This document shows positions 34,830 to 42,940 of a DNA stretch of 57,224 nt, in pieces (positions within the stretch are counted from its first letter, which is position 1; every line of letters begins with the position of its first letter). The translations under genes and the position numbers were made by a program. The notes beneath the pieces were generated by a model. That model ran no database searches. It was given only the letters and a program-made list of their open reading frames with translations, and was not told where the DNA came from. The DNA comes from CAVWDI01 sp046259385 (GTDB lineage Bacteria; Chloroflexota; Anaerolineae; Anaerolineales; UBA4823): contig JBJYWI010000244.1 in assembly GCA_046259385.1 (NCBI GenBank), positions 1 through 57,224 of the forward strand. Direction: 5' to 3'.

Positions 34830-35819
34830 TTGAATAAGAAAGCGGCGGTATTGTCCTCATTGTTGATGATCTCCCTGGCATACGGGTGTTTGAAAAATAC
34901 TCCAGGTCTATATGTAATTTCTCCAACCCGGGTTCCGACTTTGTTTATTCCGCCGTATAAAAGCAGCAGTCCGCCAGCCACTCCTGCGGCTCTTGTAAGC
35001 GTTACTCCTACAGAAAACACGTTACCTGAATATGAGGCGCTTGATGTATTCACAAAAAGGATGCATTCGATTCCGAACTATCAGCAGTATGACCCTGCGT
35101 TTGGAGGATTGCCTAGCCCAGAAAATGGCGTTCCGGGAATCATGTACTGTGTCCCTGCCGCAGTTTCTAATTCACTGATGTGGCTGGACGATAACGGATT
35201 TGAGAATATTGTTAAGCAGGAAAGCAGCGACCGAAAATTTGACCAGTTCCAGTTGATCCTCGAACTGAGCAAACCGGAGTACCTGAATACGAATGTTGAG
35301 ATTGGCACATCCCATGCGAATATCCTGGAAGGGATTGAGCGTTTTTTAGGGGAGCGAGGTTACGAGTACAAATTTCTGGGCAACCAGGGATGGATGCCAG
35401 TGCCTGAAAAATACAATCAAGGGGAACTTGTCTCTCTGGAATGGATGAAGGAAGGGTTGCAAGACTGCGGGTCGGTCTGGTTTTCAATAGGTTATTATGA
35501 ATACAATCCGGATTATGATATCTACAAACTTGAACGTTCCCATATGGTCACCATGGTGGGTTTCGGCTTCGATGGGAATGGAGTAAATAAAAACGCACTG
35601 ATCGTTCATGACCCCCTGCAAAAAGATAGAGGTGAGCCGGAAAATGTATTCCTGATAGCGGAAGAAATCAGCAGCGGAGTGATGGAAGGCAGCGCCCTGG
35701 GGCTTCCGCGTCCAGCACAGGGGTTTTACCGACTGGAGGGTATGGTTTCTGGCGGGGATGAGATTGCGATACTTAGCAGCGCAATCGTCCTGAAACTGCC
35801 CGGTGTCTGTCCCGATTAA
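34830..35819 (+). CDS. C39-like peptidase lipoprotein
   Basis: A 329-residue exported protein with a lipobox (SLAYGC, Cys about residue 20) and a Pro/Ser/Thr-rich linker. The catalytic domain resembles the C39-like (Peptidase_C39_2) papain fold: Cys in MYCVPAAVSNSLMWL (about 107) and His in RSHMVTMVGFG (about 237), with a following Asp in HDP. It is probably a surface cysteine peptidase or a transglutaminase-like protein. The start is TTG with a weak AGGA site. The stop overlaps by 4 bases the end of the convergent DUF4380-like gene. Confidence 0.75.
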   Translation: MNKKAAVLSSLLMISLAYGCLKNTPGLYVISPTRVPTLFIPPYKSSSPPATPAALVSVTPTENTLPEYEALDVFTKRMHSIPNYQQYDPAFGGLPSPENGVPGIMYCVPAAVSNSLMWLDDNGFENIVKQESSDRKFDQFQLILELSKPEYLNTNVEIGTSHANILEGIERFLGERGYEYKFLGNQGWMPVPEKYNQGELVSLEWMKEGLQDCGSVWFSIGYYEYNPDYDIYKLERSHMVTMVGFGFDGNGVNKNALIVHDPLQKDRGEPENVFLIAEEISSGVMEGSALGLPRPAQGFYRLEGMVSGGDEIAILSSAIVLKLPGVCPD

Positions 35820-36721
35820 TTCTCCAACCCGAGTTTTCCGACGATGTTATCTACAGCATCCTGGTCAGGAATTACCGTAATCCCGGGGAAAACTTTCCAT
35901 TCTTCCTTTAATTGAACGGATTGACCGGGTTCCAGCATAACCCTTCTTCCAAGGGCTTCCAATTCCAGCACAGCGGGATCGCAGTAGAATTCGCTGGAGC
36001 AGCGGCGGTCAAAATAATAACCAAGCGGGTCAAATGATGTGAATTTCACGAACAAACAACCTTCTAAGGAGTACGCGAGCCAGCCGCGAGGGTTGGGGCA
36101 TCCAATTTTCAGTTTTTCATCCCCTATTTTTGCATCAATGAAAATATAGCGGTCAGTAAAGATCAGTTGGGGAGAATTTAACTGCGTGTACGGCCAAAGG
36201 TTGACTGTCCGGTTTGGAAGGACGCCAAATTCATCTTCGTTTTCGATCTGGAGCGGCAGTATGGCGGTACCCCCCGGACGCATCATGGTGATTGTCCAGG
36301 GAGCAAGGTGGACTGTATGCGCCCCCAGGTTTTTAATTTTGTGATCAAGCAGCACGTGGGCGTTGTCATCCGGGAGGGTAACCGTAATCGATTTGACCAA
36401 TCCGGTGTTTTTTTCTGGTTGTTGAATCACCTTAACGCCGTGAAGAACCTCCTGAATTTCTACGGGTTCATCATCGGGGAGATATGTAATCGGTGGATAT
36501 TCCGGCGCGTACCATAGTCTGTGACCGCCATGGAGCGAATACCAGCCGATCCCGGGACATTCAAGCCTGGCTTCCGGCACTTCTGCGAACAGATTGGTTC
36601 CGCCGGTAAGCGCAAGCGCGATAACTCGCGGTCCAAACTCTTCGGTCAACCATAGAGAAATAAAGGGGTTGGATAATTGTGTGCATTTGTAATTTTTAAA
36701 GATAGCCTGTTTTTTCTCCAT
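35816..36721 (-). CDS. DUF4380-like (aldose-epimerase-fold) protein
   Basis: A 301-residue, cytoplasmic, beta-rich protein. The pattern FGPRVIALALTGGTNLFAE near the start, GWYSLHGGHRLWYAPE, and the ending with LEPGQSVQLKEEW resemble DUF4380 and galactose-mutarotase-like proteins. Possible sugar-binding His residues are in HGGHRLW. No enzyme activity is established for the family. The start ATG has a GGAG site. It is divergent from an MFS transporter, which could supply a sugar ligand (inference). Confidence 0.8.
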   Translation of the reverse strand: MEKKQAIFKNYKCTQLSNPFISLWLTEEFGPRVIALALTGGTNLFAEVPEARLECPGIGWYSLHGGHRLWYAPEYPPITYLPDDEPVEIQEVLHGVKVIQQPEKNTGLVKSITVTLPDDNAHVLLDHKIKNLGAHTVHLAPWTITMMRPGGTAILPLQIENEDEFGVLPNRTVNLWPYTQLNSPQLIFTDRYIFIDAKIGDEKLKIGCPNPRGWLAYSLEGCLFVKFTSFDPLGYYFDRRCSSEFYCDPAVLELEALGRRVMLEPGQSVQLKEEWKVFPGITVIPDQDAVDNIVGKLGLEN

Positions 36722-36954
36722 TCGAGAACTCCAGAAAATATTAATTATTTGCCAATGATTTTTTTGGATCTACTGTTAAAAGCGCATTTTATGACACCTG
36801 TTTCTCAGATTTAAGAAGAACAGAATATCTGGAAGTATATGGAATGATGGTACCATAGTCAAGCCAGAGAGGGATGGAATTTAAAGGTCTAATAGAAATA
36901 TAAAATCATACAGCGAGAATATCTTAAACCTGAATAAAAGAATTAAAATCCTGT

Positions 36955-38154
36955 ATGCCAAGCTCAATCACTGACATCAGAAAACTGGAAAGAACCCAGA
37001 AAGTGATGCTCGGGTTTTCTTTCTTGAGTTTTATCACCCTGGGACTGCATGAAGGCTCCATGGGCGTCGCCTGGCCGTCAATCCGGGGAAATTTTGGGCT
37101 ACCGCTGGATTTCCTGGGAATGATCCTTATTGCCAGTACTTTTGGAGTTCTGGTGACCAGCTTTAACAGCGGGTGGTTTTTAGCCCGGGCTGAATTCGGC
37201 GCGTTACTGGTGATCGCCAACCTCATACGGGCAGCGGGGTTATTCGGCTACGTGCTCGCGCCAGCCTGGTGGGTCATGATAGCGGGTGCGTTTTTGGTCG
37301 GGCTGGGATCCGGGACAATTGACAGCGGTATGAATACATTTGTGGCAACCCGCTACGGTCCGGGACCGCTGAACTGGCTGCACGCTTTTTACGGTCTGGG
37401 CGCGATGGTATCGCCGTTGATCATGAGTGCTCTGATTGCAAATGGTCTCAACTGGCGCCTGGGTTTTGTGTTGATCGGCTGTGTTCAAATACTACTGGCG
37501 CTGTACTTTGCCCGGGAATTGAAATGCTGGCCCAGCAGTTTGTTGTATAACCAAGGTGAGGATTTCGAAGAGAAAAAGGTTTCCAGTGTGAACACACTGG
37601 GGTTGGTTGCAGTCTGGATGGGAATTACTGTATTCTTTCTTTCTACGGGGATTGAGATTACTGTGGGGCAGTGGTCTTTCAGCCTGTTTACTGAAGCCCG
37701 GGGTGAAAGCGTAACCCTGGCAGGGTTCTGGGTGAGTTTTTTCTGGGGATCGCTTGCTGCCGGACGCATTTTATTTGGTTTTATCACTGACAGGATCGGA
37801 GCAACTCGTTTGCTCCGATTTGGATTTGCTGGGGTGATAGTCGGAATTCTTCTGCTCTGGTGGAATTATGTAAATCTGGTGGGATTTATCGGTGTGGCTT
37901 TGATTGGTTTCTGGATAGCGCCGGTATTCCCGGTGATGATCGGATTATCACCTGTTCGTTACGGCAAGGAGCATGCGGCGAATGCGATTGGTTTCCAGGT
38001 GGCATCTGCATATCTCGGCGGCGCGCTTATTCCGGCGCTAGTGGGAATCACAGCTGATGCAGCCGGTTTGGAGGTGATTGGATTAATGTTGTTTATCGGT
38101 GGTGTTTTGACAATTGGCACTCACGAATTGTTGATTAGAAAGTGCGGTTACTGA
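36955..38154 (+). CDS. MFS transporter
   Basis: A 399-residue permease with about 12 membrane helices. The MFS loop signature lies after helix II, with RAEFGALLVIANLIRAAG. SGTIDSGMNTFVATRYGP and the second-half FITDRIGATRLLRFG (the repeat of the A-motif) fit the FucP-like/BcsABC-like sugar or drug group. The next gene encodes a fucose-isomerase-like protein, which favours a sugar substrate (inference). Start ATG, weak ribosome-binding site. Confidence 0.88.
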   Translation: MPSSITDIRKLERTQKVMLGFSFLSFITLGLHEGSMGVAWPSIRGNFGLPLDFLGMILIASTFGVLVTSFNSGWFLARAEFGALLVIANLIRAAGLFGYVLAPAWWVMIAGAFLVGLGSGTIDSGMNTFVATRYGPGPLNWLHAFYGLGAMVSPLIMSALIANGLNWRLGFVLIGCVQILLALYFARELKCWPSSLLYNQGEDFEEKKVSSVNTLGLVAVWMGITVFFLSTGIEITVGQWSFSLFTEARGESVTLAGFWVSFFWGSLAAGRILFGFITDRIGATRLLRFGFAGVIVGILLLWWNYVNLVGFIGVALIGFWIAPVFPVMIGLSPVRYGKEHAANAIGFQVASAYLGGALIPALVGITADAAGLEVIGLMLFIGGVLTIGTHELLIRKCGY

Positions 38155-38299
38155 ATCATTTATTTTTCGAGTTTTATTTTTAATAGATTATTTGGCGTAC
38201 AATTAAGCAATCAAAAAAGCCGAAATCAAGCTTTGGCATGAAGATTTGTTTTTAGGAAAAACAATACTCAATCAAACAAGAAAAATTTTGGAGGTTAAA

Positions 38300-39619
38300 A
38301 TGAAAGCACGTTTAGTACCGGTTTATTTTCCAAACCGTGACCAGGATTTCGATACCCAGTTGAATATCCTGGTAGATTTGCTTGGCGATAAGGCTGAATT
38401 TCTGGAGTCTGTTTCGCTGGGAAGTAAACTCCCGGAAGCCGAAGCTGTTATCTTCCCCCAGATGCTTGGAGATGCATATCACATGGTAAGGGAACTGAAG
38501 GCAATCGATATGCCTTTACTGGTTATCACCTCCGAATTTGGGACCGTGTTAATGTGGGATTGGGAGATTTGCAGTTACCTGCGTTCTGAGGGATTGGATC
38601 CGATCACGCCAAATAGCCTGGATAAGACCAGAAAGGTGATACAAGCACTATGTATAAAACGGGGCTTGCAAGATTCGAAATTCCTTGTGTTCCAGGATAA
38701 TCCCGGTGAGGGGATGCAGGCGGAAATTTTCAAACGTTTCTACTGGTGGGAGGACGAATGCATCCAGCGTATCAAAGATAAGTTCGGCTTGACTATTGAA
38801 AAGAGGAGTTTTGAAAAACTGGCTGCGGATGCTAAAGCGATTCCTGATAAAGATGCTGAAGAAGTCTGGGAAGCATGGAAGGATAAGCTGGTTGTTGGTG
38901 ATATCACCCAAAAGGCACTGCTGAGCGCTTTGAAAATCTACATGGCGGTCAAACGTGAGCTCGAAAACAACGGCTCAATTGCGGCGGTCGGGATGAACTG
39001 CCTTAATGAATCCCGTTACTCGGATACCACCCCATGCCTAGCCTGGAATATGCTATATGAAGAACAGAAGATGATCTGGGGTTGCGAAGCGGATATTGTG
39101 TCGATGCTGACAAAATATATCCTGAACAAATCACTGGACGTACCGATCATGATGACGAATATTTACCCCTTTCTAATGGGGCAGGCAGCCCTAAAGCATG
39201 AAAGAATTCCGGGTTTTCCGGAGGTTGATGACCCCCAGAACCATATTCTGGTAGCCCACTGCGGGTATCTGGGTGTTGTTCCTCAGTCATTCGCCACCGA
39301 TTGGTCTCTGGAGAAGAAGGTGCTTGCGATTGTGGATGATAACGCTATAGCATTAGATGCCAGGTTACCGGAAGGGGATATGACGCTGGCGAAATTGTTC
39401 CCAACGATGGAAAAAATGACCGTAGCCGAAGGTGACTTGAGTTTCTATATTCAGTATTCCAATTCAGACTGCCTGAATGGTGGCATTATCAGAGTGGCAA
39501 ATGGTTACAAACTGCTCAATACGGTTTCATCGCATCATTATCTGCTAATGACCGGTCATAATCTGGATGATATAGAAGCAATTGCGAAAGTGTTCAAATT
39601 GGAAATTGAAGCGATATAA
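38300..39619 (+). CDS. L-fucose/L-arabinose isomerase-like protein
   Basis: A 439-residue protein. The ATG at 38300 follows GGAGG, and an upstream in-frame start (38246) has none. It shows the fold of the FucI/AraA-like C-terminal group: YSDTTPCLAWNMLYEEQKMIWGCEADI with candidate catalytic Glu and Asp, and HCGYLGVVP with a metal-ligand His. At about 440 residues it is shorter than FucI (590). The precise substrate is unknown; such proteins interconvert aldoses and ketoses or are uncharacterised. An efficient terminator follows. Confidence 0.78.
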   Translation: MKARLVPVYFPNRDQDFDTQLNILVDLLGDKAEFLESVSLGSKLPEAEAVIFPQMLGDAYHMVRELKAIDMPLLVITSEFGTVLMWDWEICSYLRSEGLDPITPNSLDKTRKVIQALCIKRGLQDSKFLVFQDNPGEGMQAEIFKRFYWWEDECIQRIKDKFGLTIEKRSFEKLAADAKAIPDKDAEEVWEAWKDKLVVGDITQKALLSALKIYMAVKRELENNGSIAAVGMNCLNESRYSDTTPCLAWNMLYEEQKMIWGCEADIVSMLTKYILNKSLDVPIMMTNIYPFLMGQAALKHERIPGFPEVDDPQNHILVAHCGYLGVVPQSFATDWSLEKKVLAIVDDNAIALDARLPEGDMTLAKLFPTMEKMTVAEGDLSFYIQYSNSDCLNGGIIRVANGYKLLNTVSSHHYLLMTGHNLDDIEAIAKVFKLEIEAI

Positions 39620-39627
39620 ATTTATGG

Positions 39628-39660
39628 AGCGCCTGGAAGGTGAAAGTTCCAGGCGCTTTT
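39628..39660 (+). terminator. Intrinsic terminator after isomerase-like gene
   Basis: An 11-bp perfect stem (AGCGCCTGGAA / TTCCAGGCGCT) with an 8-base loop runs into TTTTATATTT, 8 bases after the stop. Confidence 0.92.
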
Positions 39661-39726
39661 ATATTTAAGTGGTTTTCCAGATTAAAACTGAGGTTGGGAT
39701 ATAGACATTGTGATAATATAAAAAAT

Positions 39727-40569
39727 GTGGACAGGGTAATTGTTGTTACGGATTCAAACGCGACCGTACCTCCGGATATCTTGCAAGAACTGGATATTAA
39801 AGTTGTACCGCTAATACTGAATATTGGCGGGAAGTCCTTTAAGGACGGACTGGATATCACCCCCAATGAATTTTACCGCCAGCAGCGCATCCTGAAATAC
39901 ACCTTGAAAACTTCTTCTCCATCGGTGGTGGATTTTTTGAATGTCTACAAGCTTGGGATGGGTTCTTCGAAGGGGATTGTTTCCATCCACCTTCCAGGGA
40001 TTTTGAGCGGCACCCTGGAGGTAGCCAGAACAGCCAGTCAGCTTGTGGAAGGCGTGGAAATTATTGTGATGGATTCAAATTCGGTCGCAATGGGTCAGGG
40101 ATTTGTGGTTATTGAGGCAGCCAGAGTCGCTGCGGAAGGGAAGAGCCTTAATGAAGTGAAGCAACGGGCGCGGGATATTTCCCAGAAGATGCATTTTATC
40201 GCGATGCTGGATACGCTTGAGTATCTGCAGCGAGGCGGGCGAATCGGTGGGGTGGCTGCACTGATGGGAATGATGCTCAAGATAAAACCGGTGGTCACAA
40301 TGAGAGCCGGCAGGGTTGAACCGCTCGCAAAACCACGTACAAAAACCAAAGCCCTGGAATACATAATGGACCAGATGAAAAATGAAATCGGTAAAAAGCC
40401 GGTTCATATCGCCGTCTTGCATACCGATGTCCAGGACGAAGCAGTGCGGTTCAGCCAGCTACTCAAATCCACATTTGACTGCGTAGAAATGTTTATCACT
40501 GAATTAACTCCTGTTATGGGCGCTCATGGTGGTCCGGGTGTGCTGGGGACAGCCTTCTATTGTGACTGA
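39727..40569 (+). CDS. DegV/FakB-family fatty-acid-binding protein
   Basis: About 280 residues of DegV fold. Diagnostic parts are VIVVTDSNATVPPDI (N-terminal strand), SSPSVVDFLNVY, the ligand-contacting SIHLPGILSGTLEVA and MDSNSVAMGQGF, and EYLQRGGRIGG. FakB proteins bind fatty acids for phosphorylation by FakA and hand the acyl phosphate to PlsX or PlsY. The reading frame extends upstream into the terminator, so the GTG at 39727, just before the conserved strand, is taken as start; no good ribosome-binding site supports it. The stop overlaps the ATG of plsY (TGATG), implying coupled translation. Confidence 0.85.
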   Translation: MDRVIVVTDSNATVPPDILQELDIKVVPLILNIGGKSFKDGLDITPNEFYRQQRILKYTLKTSSPSVVDFLNVYKLGMGSSKGIVSIHLPGILSGTLEVARTASQLVEGVEIIVMDSNSVAMGQGFVVIEAARVAAEGKSLNEVKQRARDISQKMHFIAMLDTLEYLQRGGRIGGVAALMGMMLKIKPVVTMRAGRVEPLAKPRTKTKALEYIMDQMKNEIGKKPVHIAVLHTDVQDEAVRFSQLLKSTFDCVEMFITELTPVMGAHGGPGVLGTAFYCD

Positions 40570-41252
40570 TGCAGATTGGATTCTATTCTATTCTACTGAT
40601 CTTGTTTGGCTACCTGCTAGGGTCGGTACCATTTGCTTACCTTGCTGGTAAATTTTATAAAGGTAAGGATATCCGCCGGTACGGAAGCGGAACGGTGAGC
40701 GGGTCAATGGTATATGAACATGTTGCCCGCTGGTTGATTGTCCCGGTAGGTGTTCTGGATATTTTAAAGGCGGCTTTTCCAGTCTGGCTGGGATTGCAGT
40801 TGAACTTTGAGCCGTGGTTAGCGATAGCTGCAGGACTGGCTGCTTCAATTGGACACAATTGGCCTGCTTACCTTGGTTTCACCGGCGGCAGAGGTTTGGG
40901 CACCTTTCTGGGCATCTGGCTGGTTGTGTATCCGTGGGGAGATGTATGGATGCTGGCATTCCTGGCTGTAGGTTGGTTGCTTGGAGATTCAGCCCCATTT
41001 GCGTTGGTCAGCCTGGTTGTGATCCCCATTTTTGGATATTCCTTTGGAGGACCTGCCTTCACCCTGCCGCTTTCACTGGCGATGCTGGCAATAACAGTGA
41101 TAAAGAGACTGGAAGCGAACGGGCGTCCACTGCCTCCAATGAACCCCGAGCGAAGACAGGTTTTATTTCTAAGGCTTATTTATGATCGGGATATCAAGGA
41201 GCATAAGGAATGGCTTGCCAAACAACCTGAGGGAGATGTTTCAGATGGTTAA
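40569..41252 (+). CDS. plsY: PlsY-like acyl-phosphate glycerol-3-phosphate acyltransferase
   Basis: A 227-residue membrane protein with about five helices. Motif 1 (GSVPFAYLAGKF) and motif 3 (GHNWPAYLGFTGGRGLGT) match PlsY. Motif 2 is changed: GSGTVSGSMVYEHV instead of GSGNxGATN, so the conserved Asn and Ala-Thr-Asn are lost. It may be a variant or have altered specificity. A C-terminal tail of about 35 polar residues is longer than in most PlsY proteins. Coupling to the FakB-like gene suggests that exogenous fatty acids are channelled directly to lysophosphatidate. Confidence 0.83.
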   Translation: MQIGFYSILLILFGYLLGSVPFAYLAGKFYKGKDIRRYGSGTVSGSMVYEHVARWLIVPVGVLDILKAAFPVWLGLQLNFEPWLAIAAGLAASIGHNWPAYLGFTGGRGLGTFLGIWLVVYPWGDVWMLAFLAVGWLLGDSAPFALVSLVVIPIFGYSFGGPAFTLPLSLAMLAITVIKRLEANGRPLPPMNPERRQVLFLRLIYDRDIKEHKEWLAKQPEGDVSDG

Positions 41253-41264
41253 TTCGTGACATGT

Positions 41265-41792
41265 TTATTTCTGATATCTCCACAATTCCCCGGAAGTTGT
41301 GAAGTCTTTTAAACTCAGATAGAAAATAGGCTGGTGTTCGACCGGTTGGACATTCCCATGGGTTGCCACAATATCGAAAACATAGATCGCAAACTCACGC
41401 GATATCCCTTCTATCTGCCGATTTACGACCATCTCAAACACGGCATCAGCGCCTTCGACCAGTTTTGTGTGCTCGAGTTTATCAGCAGGCAGGAATTTAA
41501 AGCCTAATTCCTGGGCTTTATTAAAATCCCTTCCGCTGATGTAACCAGCTCTGATGATTTTATATCGGTCTTTCCAGGGGAAGAAGTGGAATCCGGCTTC
41601 ACCGTATTTTTTTAATAGCTCATAGCTGTAGTTTCCCAGTTCCATCGCAAGCAGCAATCGAAATGGCTCTTTAGAGATCACAGTCCAGTGACCGATAGGC
41701 ATCAAATTCTCTCCCACTGTCAATAAAGCCACATGCTGAGGAAAATACTGGGTGGAGTAGGGTGCGTTCTTGCTGTTACTGAAATCTGTCAT
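41265..41792 (-). CDS. Flavin reductase-like domain protein
   Basis: A 175-residue protein starting at 41792 (MTDFSNSK), overlapping the end of the HAD gene by 17 bp; an earlier start would overlap more. It shows the FMN-binding split-barrel fold of the flavin reductase/flavoredoxin family: VALLTVGENLMPIGHWTVISKEPFRLLLAM, then GYISGRDFNKAQELGF and the middle strand with KLVEGADAVFEMVV. It probably binds FMN and reduces a flavin or metal. It is the second gene of a two-gene minus-strand unit with the HAD phosphatase. Confidence 0.78.
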   Translation of the reverse strand: MTDFSNSKNAPYSTQYFPQHVALLTVGENLMPIGHWTVISKEPFRLLLAMELGNYSYELLKKYGEAGFHFFPWKDRYKIIRAGYISGRDFNKAQELGFKFLPADKLEHTKLVEGADAVFEMVVNRQIEGISREFAIYVFDIVATHGNVQPVEHQPIFYLSLKDFTTSGELWRYQK

Positions 41793-42480
41793 GCTTGTTC
41801 TGTCTTTTTTTGGTTTTAAGCATTCGCTGGATATCAGCAACCCCCAATTCTTCCAGGTCGTTTACAGCGATATCGGCATCGCCGAGTGCGTCCAGAGGGT
41901 GGGTTGTTGCGACAGCGACGCACCTCATCCCAGCCTTTTTGGCTGCCTGGATGCCGGCGAACGAATCTTCAATTACGATGCAATTCCCAGCTGGAATCTG
42001 CAGCCTCTGCGAAGCGAGAAGAAAAACACCAGGATCAGGTTTGCTGGGCAGGCTGTGTCCTGATACTGTCGCATCGAAGTATGGAACCAGATTAAATTTT
42101 TCCAGAACTATTTCAATGTTTTCCTGGGGAGCAGAGGAGGCAATCGCCTGTTTGTACCTGGCTTGGTGCAGTCCAGAAAGCAGTTCGATAACACCGGGGT
42201 ATAGTTCCGCGCTCTCGCGGAGAAGCGCCCGGAATAATTCTTCCTTGCTGATGTTAATCTCGTCAAGTAGTGTCGGGCTGGGTGCTTGACCCAGAAGGCA
42301 AGTCAGCACCTGTCCATTGTTCATACCGAATGTATTATTAAAATCGACTCTGGATATGGGGATGTTGTGGTTAACCAGGGTTGATTTCCAGGTTAAGTAA
42401 TGCAGTTCAGCGGTGTCGACCAGAACACCGTCCATATCCCACAATACCGCTTCCGGAATTCTTCCAATTACCGTATTCAT
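41776..42480 (-). CDS. HAD-superfamily phosphatase (beta-phosphoglucomutase-like)
   Basis: A 234-residue HAD hydrolase. Motif I DMDGVLVDT (nucleophile Asp), motif II with ASSAPQENI, motif III Lys in LPSKPDPGVF and motif IV EDSFAGIQAAKKAGM are all visible. The cap domain (about 20-85) fits the beta-phosphoglucomutase/phosphatase group. It likely dephosphorylates a sugar phosphate. The start ATG at 42480 lacks a strong site. It overlaps the flavin reductase gene. Confidence 0.88.
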   Translation of the reverse strand: MNTVIGRIPEAVLWDMDGVLVDTAELHYLTWKSTLVNHNIPISRVDFNNTFGMNNGQVLTCLLGQAPSPTLLDEINISKEELFRALLRESAELYPGVIELLSGLHQARYKQAIASSAPQENIEIVLEKFNLVPYFDATVSGHSLPSKPDPGVFLLASQRLQIPAGNCIVIEDSFAGIQAAKKAGMRCVAVATTHPLDALGDADIAVNDLEELGVADIQRMLKTKKRQNKHDRFQ

Positions 42481-42729
42481 CGCTCTTTATCCAAAGCCTG
42501 GTTTCTTCTTATCAATGCCAAACCACTTGATTGTATCAAACAGGCAGATTTTATCAAAGGAAATTTAGAAACCTGGAACTATAATCTTTGGGTAAAAAGA
42601 AAGTTTTATAAGGAGATACTCTGCCAGAAACCTGTCCTGAAAATCGCTTGACAAAAATGGAATTAGTCCCTAAAATTGGCGAAATCTTAACAATGAAAAA
42701 ATACCCTGTTTCAAACATGTTTTTTATGG

Positions 42730-42879
42730 CCATGCCCGAGGCGGGAGCAAAGACCTCCGCCCGGGTTTATGTTGGAGTGTGCAGCGGTTAACGGCTGAAA
42801 CAGGAATAATATAACACCGAGCGGCGGATTGCCATCCCGCAATAGCAGAAAGTTTGCGACAGGCAATGCGCCGTTTTTT
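42730..42879 (+). promoter_or_regulatory. Structured 5' leader with attenuator upstream of metY-metA
   Basis: Within the 460 bp before metY a strong hairpin with a single A bulge (about 42737-42769, CCCGAGGCGGG with CTCCGCCCGGG) is followed by GCAGCGGTTAACGGCTG and then the terminator at 42822-42879. This arrangement resembles a riboswitch or attenuator regulating methionine genes. It does not show the SAM-I core, and SAM-II/IV or SAH elements could not be confirmed by eye. The class is therefore unassigned. Confidence 0.55.
42822..42879 (+). terminator. Intrinsic terminator in the metY leader
   Basis: A long stem (CGGCG and ATTGCC with GGCAAT and CGCCG, one G-G mismatch) encloses a smaller hairpin and is followed by six T residues (42874-42879), about 60 bases before the metY ATG. 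Confidence 0.8.
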
Positions 42880-42940
42880 GTTTAAACCAGTAATTGGTGC
42901 AGAAAAAACAATGTAATAGAAATATAAAGGAGTAATTTTT

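Noticed and set aside
42737..42810. SAM-I, SAM-II, SAM-IV or SAH riboswitch
   Set aside because: The conserved cores could not be matched by eye. GCAGCGGTTAACGG resembles part of the SAH element only superficially. The element is left as unassigned.
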